In this document: positions 54,860-64,000 of the stretch, one piece after another
How the letters are laid out: every line of letters begins with the position of its first letter
Numbering within the stretch: position 1 is the first letter of the stretch
DNA from: Vanilla planifolia
Taxonomy: Eukaryota > Streptophyta > Magnoliopsida > Asparagales > Orchidaceae
Direction of reading: 5' to 3'
NCBI GenBank assembly: GCA_023846275.1
Contig: CM043871.1
Span: 32,952,578-33,016,577, forward strand
DNA length: 64,000 nt
Notes under the pieces: generated by a model
The model's input: the letters and a program-made list of their open reading frames with translations, nothing else
Databases searched by the model: none
What the model was told of the DNA's origin: nothing
Made by a program: the position numbers and the translations under genes

Positions 54860-55599
54860 GTAGTTTCTGTGTTTAAACAATACATTGCTTGATTGTCAAA
54901 GGAATAGGAATTTTAGTAGTCCATGCGTCTTATTCTTACTTGCGGTGTTGCTTGCAATTCATTTTTTCTTTATGTGTGACGGTCCTTTCGCATCTGTTAG
55001 ATTTCAGACTGTTGACACCAGTTTTATGTATGCATCCCCAATTTTCAATTTTGCTACCTTTGTTGCATTAAGCATCATGCAAGGCATGAAATGATAAATT
55101 TAAGAATGCTGCTGTTAGATAAATAAAAGAAACATTTGGGGCTAGTAATATTCTTAAATTGAGCATGTTTGATGGTGAGAAACAAGCCCATACCTTTTTA
55201 ACTGCTTAAGGTACGCCAAGGAATTATTCTAACAATAAATGGAGTTTATTGAGTTAACGGATTGGAATTGTTAAGGTGCTGAAACATGCTTGATGATGAG
55301 ATAGGTAATTTGAAAGGGGATGGAGTTTTATGAAAAATGTTTTAATAGATCAAGGCCAAGAAATATTTATACTTATCTGTTGGATTTAATTTAGGATGAA
55401 TATTAAGGTGCTGAAACAGGAGAGTGATTACAGATGGCAGTGACTAGAGTCAGTCACGTATATAACCGACTCTATTATTTTTAGGGCACCATTTGGTTAT
55501 CATAATCAAGTTTAAGGCAATGGTACATGCTGTGCATGTTTGTTTGAAATTGCAATTGTTGCAAGAATATTGACAATAAAGGAAGACCTTGAACAATCT

Positions 55600-58480
55600 G
55601 AAAAGTGCCTAGAGTGATTTGAATTTGTTTAAACGAAAAAAAGCAACTATAAAATTTGATAAACCATATATGTCCTGGTTAATTATAAAATATGTAGGGA
55701 AAATTATAAATGGAAGTTTCTTCTTGATGGAGGAACAAAGGAATGAAATCATGAAAATGCTTGTTGATTGTATTGATGTCTTCATATGGAGACCTTCAAA
55801 CATGTTGTGTATCAATAAGAAAAATCATACAGTACCATCTAAATGTATTATATAACATAAAAAATGATTCAACAAAGGAAGAAAAACATTTGTAAAGAGA
55901 GACAAGTAGCTATAAATTAAGAAATAAGCAAATTATTGGATGTTGGGTTCATAAAAGATGTTCAAGATCCAAGCTTGCTAACTAATGTGATAATGGTGTA
56001 GAAGAGCAATGGAAAAAGTGGTAGTGCATAGGTTATATGGAACATAATGAAGCATGACTCAAAGATTGCTATCCATTATTAAGAATTGATTTGGTATACT
56101 CAACTATAGGATATTTGGTGCTAAGCTTCTTAGATTCATTTTCAAGATATCATTAGATACATATAGCAAAGCATGATGAAGAACAAACATCTTTTATAAC
56201 TGATCTTGATACTTATTGCTATAAAATGACGACATTTGGATTAAAAATATTGGGTCTACATTCCAATGGAGGGTAGATGGCATATTTAGTAAATAGAGAA
56301 AATATGAAAGCTTATGATGATGACATCTTATTTAAAATTCATTCATTCCAATATCTTAAAGAGTCTTTTCAAACACCAAGAAAGTATAATATAAGGCTCA
56401 ATCCATTAAAGTATATTTTTGGAGCATCCTTTGGTAGGTTTCTTATTTATTGGGTTTCAAAGTGAACAATAAAAGCAAACCATTCAAGTTGAAGGTTATA
56501 TTGGAAATGCATTTCTGAAAAAGTCACATAGAGACTAAAAAAATTGGCCAGATTGTATGATTGAGTTGTTTTGTGTCAAAATCTACAAATGAGTATTTAT
56601 CGTTCTTTAAAGTCTTCAAGAATAATAAGAAGAAAAACTTTCTAGTAAATTAAAGATTGTCTACCAAAATTACTCTCAGTAATCCCATGGAAGGTGAAAT
56701 TCTGTGTACGTAACTGTGGTAGATGAAGATGTTTGGATCTATGTTAGTACGTGAAGATTCAAAAGAACTATTTCTCATGAAAGTCATGTGCTCAAAGGAT
56801 GGGAAACTAGAGAAATCTATATTTAGAAAAGTTATCTTTAGCTCTTATGGTAACAACAAAGAAAGTTCACTTGTATTTCACATTCCTTCTAGTACGAATA
56901 ATATCAATTTATTCATTTTTTAAAGTTCTTAGCACAACAAAAGTGTCATGCAAATTACAAACATGATTGATTGAGCTCAATATTATATTGAATTTGTTAC
57001 CAAAACAGTGATCAAGTTACTAGTATTGATGTACTTTATTATGGAATTGCCCAGTCAATCAGACAGAAGAATGTCTAGAAGATTGTCAATCGAAGGACAT
57101 GTAGTAAGAATAATTTTGCAGAGTCTAGCTTAAATAACTTAAAAATATGCTGCATAGTTTGTAGTTTAACCAATAACTAAGTTGAATACCAAGTTGTGAT
57201 TCTAAGTTTACCCAAGGGTTGGGCATAGATGGTTTATGTGTACGTAATAATTCATAAACATTTCATGCTGAAAAAAATGCAAAGAACTCACCCAAAAAAC
57301 TAAACAAGCAATTTGAGTGCTTAGAATTCATTAATATTTTTGGATACAAAAATGCACAAATTAATTAATTAGCAAAAGGAACCTTGAAACTTCTATAGAT
57401 AAAAGAATAGCATCAAGAGCCAATTGAAGAATACAACAACAAATATGTGGACGGCCGCAATAGAAAATTATATATGGAGTGAAATTTTGCCCAAAATGGT
57501 AGTAGAAGCAAGGAAGAACTTTAACTTTGTAGATTATATGACAAGGATATTAGTGGCCAAACTTAGGAAATGTAGTAGAATTCGAAAAAAGGTGTCCTAT
57601 TTGTCAAAATAATGGGAAAGTATTCAGAGGGTCAGCTTCAATGTTTGACTCCAATAAAATTTCCTTGTCCATTTGCAGTGCTGTGGACGAATTTTTTTGT
57701 ATTATTTCCAAGACTTCATAACATTTAAAGTACAGATCAGTGTTATTAGATTACTTAGCTAAGTGGGTAGAGGGTAAATTGTTGATGCTCATGGAGGGAT
57801 TATAAGTTCAAAAGTTCCTTTATTTTGATATCTTTTATGGATACATTGTACCTTGGGCAAGAGTCATAAATAATGTGAAGTCCTTTGATAATCAAATCAT
57901 GCAATATTAGAAAAATATGGTTGTTTGATGTTCATATCTATATGGTTAGATACATGCAAAAAATAATTAGGTAATTAATATCTTAAAAATAAAATCTTGA
58001 AAAGCTAAAAGACAGTTGATAGAAGAGTTACTAGCTATATTAGGGACATATAGAACAACACAAATGGTGATTATAAGACAATAACATCACTCATGTATGA
58101 TGTTGAAGTTGTAATTCCTTTAAACCTTAATAATATTTTGGCTTGAACTCAACCAAAAGTAGCATATTTGGATAATCATCTAGGAGAATGGATGGACCTA
58201 GATAACGAAGCTAGAAATTTGGATTTGTAATCGTCGAAAAGGTTTAGAATCATTTGATCATTAAAAGAGTAGAACAAAAAGAGACAATTAAGAGGTGCTA
58301 CAATAATAATGTCAAAAAAAGGAGCTTTGAAAAGGAGATCTTATTACGAGAAACCTTTAATCAATTGGAAAAGTTAGATTAGGCAATTTGATGCCAAGAT
58401 AGGAAGGACCTTATATCATCAAGTAACTAAACCACATGCATATAAACTGCAAAAACATGGAGAAGAGAGTTCTTTTAAAA
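55600..58480 (+). mobile_element. Decayed Tat-type Ty3/gypsy pol in VPS35 intron 10
   Basis: Broken frames keep the family order. Pre-RT is EEQRNEIMKMLVDCIDVFIW (about 55730). RT traces are GFIKDVQDP-like, NVIMV.K.NGK, and KYNIRLNPLKYIFGASFGRF (about 56380-56440). RNase H is VREDSKELFLMKVMCSKDGK (about 56740-56800). EFVTKTVIKLLVLMYFIMEL follows at about 56990-57050. Integrase pieces are AAIENYIWSEILPKMVVEAR (about 57455-57515), ELLAILGTYRTT (about 58025-58060) and EGPYIIK (about 58405). Numerous stops. Same strand as VPS35. No LTRs were confidently placed. Confidence 0.75.
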
Positions 58481-58547
58481 TTATTTTCACTCTTTTCTCC
58501 ATGTTTTTGTAGTTTATATGCATGTGGTTTAGTTACTTGATGATATA
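58412..58547. repeat. Near-perfect foldback (inverted repeat)
   Basis: The left arm (58412-58467) and right arm (58490-58547) are reverse complements over about 56 bp, with one mismatch and a small length difference. They are separated by a 22-bp AT-rich loop. The left arm continues the integrase end of the Tat element, so the right arm is an inverted duplicate of it. Confidence 0.95.
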
Positions 58548-58559
58548 GGAACATATGTT

Positions 58560-61230
58560 TGAAGGATGATCCATAAACAATAAGAACGAAGAATTTGGCA
58601 TCAAAATTTTTGACATTTTTTTTATAATCTTATGTTGGTGGCATAAGCGTGACAATCGTTATATTGTAAAAACTTTGAGAACTAAAACATATATCTACAA
58701 GATTTAGGCAAAATCAACTTAAACCTAAAAGATTGGAATGCATTTGGCCATGTAGCTTTTTTCTTTCTTTACTTCTATCTCCAAAAGCCTTGATCAATAG
58801 TTCCCTAGGTAATTCCTAATTCTTAGTTACCCAAGCAAAATTCCTATGCACCCATTGGTATCCCAAAATTCTTGGTGATCATTGGTAGCTCAAAAAACCT
58901 TGGAAACATATTGGAGAAATTCTTGGCCCGCTCAAGACAAGCATAAGTCCCAACTTTCCCGCCATTATCATTCGCTAAGTCCACTTAGAATCTATTAATG
59001 ACATGACCTATATACCATAATACAACATATATGCTATAACCATGTTAAGTTGCTTCATATTTGCCTTACAAAAGTTGTTTTCGTGCATGAGGGTTATATG
59101 TTGATTTACTTTTAAGCCATTATGCCTTCAACATGACAAGAAAACTTCGATATTTTTGGATCCACTGACCAAGACATCATTAGGATGATCTTTTTTAAAT
59201 AATATCATTAATTTAAGAATATTAGAATTAATCATCTAAATTTCCAAATCAAAGCTGTAGTAATATTTATGAAAAACATTTATGATAACACTATGATTAC
59301 TTTTATGTGCAAAATACAATGGAACAATGCTTAATAATTTATGACATACTAGAATTGAAGAAAAATATGCATAATACATAAGTAATTATAAATAAGGATA
59401 ATAATGATAATAATGACAAGAAAGAATTTTCATTCATAAAGAAAAATCACACATTAAACTATTTTATTTTTTTCTTGTCTTATCTTTCCAATATTTGCAT
59501 TTTAATTTTTTTTGAGTTGAAACATTAACTCCTTTGTCTTTTCTTCAAAATAGAGTCTCGATTCAAGTCTATGTTGGGCAATTGTAATTGTCAAAATCTG
59601 AAGTTAGTTTATTTCTTCTAATTGCTTCTCCAAGATGAAATGTCCCTTGAGGAAAAGAGTAGTAGCAACTTCATAATAGTTTTTTTTCTTCTATATTTTG
59701 ATGTCAACAAAACTCTTTGTTTTCTTTAGTTTTTCTTGAATGAAGCTTCTAAGACATCTTCTATAGAGGACTCAACAGTGAACTTTGCCAATAGTATATC
59801 CTTTTCCTTCTTGAGTTGAGTAACTAAGCCCTGGTATTTTCAAGATTAGATTAAAAATTTTTTTTTTTTCCCCCAAAAGAGAATTGGTTAAAACCCTAGT
59901 TGAGTAAGTTTAAAATTTTCTTTTTTTTACAGTTTGAATTATTTTCTTTCTTTTATTTATATCTCTCGACAAGAATATTGGAATGAATTAGTTTTGTTCT
60001 CTCAAACCTCCTTCCCTTGTTTTGTTTTTCTTTAAGCCTGGCATCAACAAGCTATTCCCCAAGGTTTCTTGGGCTATTTTTAATTCTTTTATTTCTACTT
60101 TGCCTAGAAAAACTATTGATGTTCGTCTTATTTAAATCTTCTTTGACATTCAAAAGCTTGGCAACATTTTTTTGAGGTAGTTGGGTGGTGTTGTAGTTTG
60201 CTAATTATCTCACTTAAGTTACATTTGTCATACACTTGCAAGAAAGAACAGCTTTAGTTAAAGGGCATAGATATAAACAAATAAAAGTTTATTGAATCTA
60301 AGGTCTCTTTGTTTCTTGCCTTATAAGTGTGTACTGAGTTAAGTGTACTTCTATCAAAAGGATGAACACTTAAAAGGCCTCTACTTTAGGATTAACGATA
60401 AACGGGACAAGTCCAAAAACATTTGAGACTTTTTTATATTCACCAAATATCTTGATTTCTTTTTGGACAAAAATATTTCCCTTAATACTCATCTTTATTA
60501 ATCAAACTAGAGATCTTATGTGATTCTATGAAATGAGTTAAATTTTTTTTTTTTTGGCATGAGGGTCTTTTAGGCAAGATTATTTTGAAGTAATTATTTT
60601 CTTATTTCTTAAATTTTTGGACCTCTTCTTCTTTGATTGAGTGGGTAAAGAGGTGCTTTTAGAAGGAATTTTATTAAAATGTTTTAACGCTTCAATTACT
60701 TCTTTTTTCTTTTCTAAGGATTTTCTTGTTATAGTCATCTCTAGAGGCACTTTTTCCTTGTTCTCCTCTCCAACTATTGCTCTGAATTTTGTCATACAAA
60801 TAGGAAGGTTAGACTTGATTTCTTTTTCTTGAGACGAAAAACCAGGTTCTTCTTCTTCTTTACTCGTGAGTTCCGTGAATCTCTTTGCATTTGGATGAGA
60901 TGAGATTCATTTCTTAAAATGCATGGAAAAGAAAAGAATGCAACTTGGTTAGTTAAGTGTTTAGGTGCAAATGAATGCCAGGTGTATAATCTTATGATAA
61001 TGCCTTTCTTTCTATACATAAATTTTTGTGCTATCTTTAGATAGATGCTTAATGAATCACTGCTTGGAATAAGAAGAGAATCCTAGTTGGAAATTTATCT
61101 TGAGGTTTCCATCAGTTGTAAACAAATAAATATTTTTCCTCCAAATACCATGGTAGTCCAATTTGTCATAGAAAAGGAATCTATTGGTAGCTACATGATG
61201 ACTAACAAATCTACAAGGAACTCAAACTTT
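58560..61230. other. VPS35 intron 10, repeat-derived sequence
   Basis: On the minus strand, lysine- and glutamate-rich broken frames appear, for example ENKEKVPLEMTITRKSLEKK (within 60795-60580) and LKKEKDILLAKFTVESSIED (about 59820-59760). They look like an eroded coding region of an unidentified transposon, not a working gene. Confidence 0.4.
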
Positions 61231-61233
61231 ACT

Positions 61234-61405
61234 AGGTTTCTAAAGAGATCAAGACTCTTAATGTTGTGATAGTGACACCACTTTTTGAATAGGTTTCCTA
61301 AAGAGATCAAGACTCTTAACGTTGTGATAGTGACACACTTTTTGAATAGGTTTCCTAAAGAGATCAAGACTCTTAACGTTGTGATAGTGACACCACTTTT
61401 TGAAT
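61234..61405. repeat. Triplicated 57/58-bp tandem repeat
   Basis: Units 61234-61290, 61291-61347 and 61348-61405 contain AAAGAGATCAAGACTCTTAA and GTTGTGATAGTGACA. They differ only by a single-base change and one- or two-base indels. Confidence 0.93.
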
Positions 61406-63090
61406 AGGTGGATCATTATAAAAGATTATGGAGTCAACTAAGATGATATGAGGCCATGGATTCAAGAGGGAACCAATGAAAGTGAAAAAATTGCAAATCA
61501 TGTTGTTCTTATCAAGATAACTCAAGATCTCGGTATTAATTGGAGCTAATGCTCATATATAGGAGTAAGATTGCTAAGATTTTTATTGGTCACATTGATG
61601 ATCAAAAACATTTTACAAGCCAAAATCATTGATTAATTTGTATCTATTTTCTTTTATTTCCTATTTGGTAAACTAAGAAATTTATTGAAATACTGGCGAA
61701 GGAAACAAGAGAAATTAGGGTTCAAAATCAAGAAAGAGCAATCATCAAGAAGAAGATGATGTGGCACATAATGTTTTTCTTGAATGGTTGTCTTTATAAG
61801 CACTGGGCAAGGTAATCGGGGAAACTTGTTAATGGCCACGTGTTTGGAAATGAATTGACTATTTTGAATAGCAAAGAATCTTGTCAAAAAAATGAGAAGG
61901 TCAAACAATATTTTAGAAACTGATGATTATGGCTTTTTTAATTGATGGACATTAATTACCTTAATGCTAGTGAGAAATATAGATAAACCATAAACATGCA
62001 TCGTTTATGGATAATTTTGTCTACAAACCTTTTCGTTTACAAATAGAGATATGATAATAGTAAATATTGTGAAATATGGCTTCATTAAAGTCAAACATAA
62101 TACATTAAGGGAAAACATAAAATTAAGCAAGACGAAACATTAATTTGCAGTTTTGTGGATTTCTTTTGTGAATGTTAAGTTGAGGATGTTCACATGAAGT
62201 GTACCTGCTTCGATAGTATTGGTTTATAGTACCATACATATCAGCTAAATGATAAATCAACTTTGATATTGTCACTTTGAAAGGCAATAAGTGACTGCTA
62301 GGAGCCTTAAGCCAATTAGGATTGACTATTTTCATGTCAAAGAGACTTTTCATCAATGTCTCAACTTTCATATTGAAAGGCCTTTATATCCATCAACCGT
62401 GATCTCTTTAATTGTCGTATATCGTCATTCCATGAGATTATTGTTCATTTTTATCTACCTTTTTGTAGCCCATTCATTGTTAAATAGTTCTAAGTTCATT
62501 CTCTTTAATATGAAGTCATTTTGTAGGGGCTCAAGGCATCTTCAATTTCAACTTTCTGTGGTACTATTCAATTTCCCCTTTAAGGAGGTTCAATTCAGCT
62601 TCCATTTGAATATTATTTGCAATTAATTCTTTCACTTTTTTGTGATAATCATATCATCCCGAAAATCACTATGAAATTTCTTTGTTTTGTCCAATTGGAA
62701 GATTAATTCTAAAAGAACTTCTATTTTTCTTTTTAAGAACCAAGAATTGTATGGTCTATGCCTTAGCAAATATAATTCAGTTCCTCAATTAAGCTCCATT
62801 TGGTTAACTCATAAATGATATTAGGGCCGTTAGGATGATATTTCCTTGAACTATGTTCTTCGATTTGAAAAGTTTGTTAATTATTAATTTTTTTCTTTCT
62901 CAACAGGTTTGCATTGTCAATTTTATATTTTGGTAGAGATTTGTTGAATGATGTTCTAAGAGGAAACGTATATTAAAATATTTGTACTGTTGTTCTAATC
63001 ACCAATTTTTTTTATGTGATGTCTCTTGAACTTTATCTTCATCATCAACAATAATCACCTCTCGAGGGGTTTTTGAAATCTTACATCTAA
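61406..63090. other. VPS35 intron 10, unassigned
   Basis: Minus-strand ORFs at 61908-61654 and 62371-62123 and a plus ORF at 62291-62626 are open but unrecognised. Likely part of decayed repeats. No VPS35 exon (for example one starting VIEAQ) was found. Confidence 0.4.
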
Positions 63091-63099
63091 CCTCATAAC

Positions 63100-64000
63100 T
63101 CTTGCCTTTGGTCAAAGAATCCTTGTCAGATGGTTTTTGGACCATCTAATGGGTCGAGCAATGGACATAGGACCATTCGACCCATGATTTGATACATACA
63201 TTCATTTTTTGGTCTTAGGATCGACACTTTGTTGGACGATTGTCGGACCTTTTGATGTCTCTATTGGCCTTGTTCGACATTTTTGTAATTAAAACTATGT
63301 TAGTGATTAGACCATTCAATGCAGTGTTCGATGTTCCATAATGCTTTTTCGGACCATTGACACTCGACTTGTGTTTCCTAGAATGTTTTGTTTTGACTTG
63401 GTTGGACCGTTCGATACTTGGATTAGATCACCTGATATATTTTTAGAAATCCTACAACATGTTTTCATGTTTATTAGAAATTCAGACTTGTGTCTTCCTT
63501 AGTCTTTTAAGCTACAAGAGATGGTTATCAAGCTTCTTGTAACAACCATGTCTATAAATAGGTTTTTTCCTTGCCTTTTCAAAAGTTGAGCATTAAGAAA
63601 TTTCATTAGATTCTAGTCTACATTTAGAAGCTTTACTTAACTTTCTTTCCCAAAGTTTCTACATCTTAAAGTTGGAGTGTTAATGTTCTTCTATAGCAAA
63701 TATCAATTGTTGTATCTTCTTGCTAAGTTATAACAATCTTTTTGCATCACATTGGTAACATTTTATTCATATTGGAGTGTGCCTCAATATTAATATCTTG
63801 GTTATATACTCAAGCTTGTTATTTGTTTTTATTTTCTAATTCTATAAGATTTTTTAAGGCTCCTTTGGGCCATTTTATTTTGCACTTTTGGGCACCCTGG
63901 ATTGTAAGCTCTTTTGGGCCATGTGATCCTTGTGTATCGATCTTGTGAGGATCTTGTTTACTCAACTTTGTGAAAGGTGTTTACTAATTTGTAAGTTTAG
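63100..64000 (+). mobile_element. Copia-type LTR-like region at right edge
   Basis: 63130-63420 repeats variants of GGACCATTCGA (about six), a motif style common in large plant copia LTRs. 63850-63960 has AAGGCTCCTTTGGGCCATTTT and TTGGGCC, similar to the 3' part of the LTRs at 33.7 and 37.4 kb. It runs to the window edge, so its end is unseen. Confidence 0.45.

Noticed and set aside
54885..55094. Frames after VPS35 exon 10 as possible exon 11
   Set aside because: Translation does not match the expected VPS35 continuation and lacks proper splice borders.

Overview
This window reads as nuclear DNA of a flowering plant. It has spliced genes with canonical GT..AG introns, GC-rich first exons in a very AT-rich background, and many decayed plant LTR retrotransposons plus a LINE tail. 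I cannot name the species from sequence alone. There are no operons, CRISPR arrays, rRNA genes or convincing tRNA genes.

Only two genes are clearly intact. (1) A four-exon, plus-strand GT47 exostosin-family glycosyltransferase lies at about 16.0-19.2 kb, with a TATA box and CT-rich leader. (2) The 5' portion (ten exons, 332 codons) of VPS35, the core retromer subunit, lies on the plus strand at 45.07-54.86 kb. Its remaining exons must lie beyond the right edge, because no later exon could be found after 54,859. A decayed SWEET sugar-transporter relic sits near 10.9-11.4 kb. A GC-rich island near 4.9-5.3 kb may be the first exon(s) of a minus-strand gene running off the left edge.

Layout: 1-5.3 kb, spacer with the possible minus-strand gene. 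5.3-10.3 kb, AT-rich spacer with a (TA)n microsatellite of about 50 units. 10.9-11.4 kb, SWEET relic. 11.4-15.9 kb, AT-rich spacer. 16.0-19.2 kb, GT47 gene. 19.2-22.9 kb, spacer with a 117-bp tandem duplication. 22.9-27.4 kb, decayed plus-strand Ty3/gypsy chromovirus that has lost its reverse transcriptase. 27.4-44.7 kb, nested repeat ruins: a minus-strand chromovirus end, copia-type LTRs, and a GC-rich plus-strand LINE ORF2 tail at 38.6-40.0 kb. 45.07 kb to the end, VPS35. Its intron 4 (6.6 kb) carries an antisense gypsy element and its intron 10 (more than 9.1 kb) carries a sense-oriented Tat-type gypsy element, a striking foldback and more repeats.

The two intact genes act in the plant endomembrane system (Golgi glycosylation; endosomal sorting), but nothing here shows that they are functionally linked. 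I found no convincing novel system. The most interesting local structures are the triplicated splice-acceptor motif in the GT47 gene, the near-perfect foldback at 58.4 kb, the retroelement-swollen VPS35 introns, and the SWEET relic.
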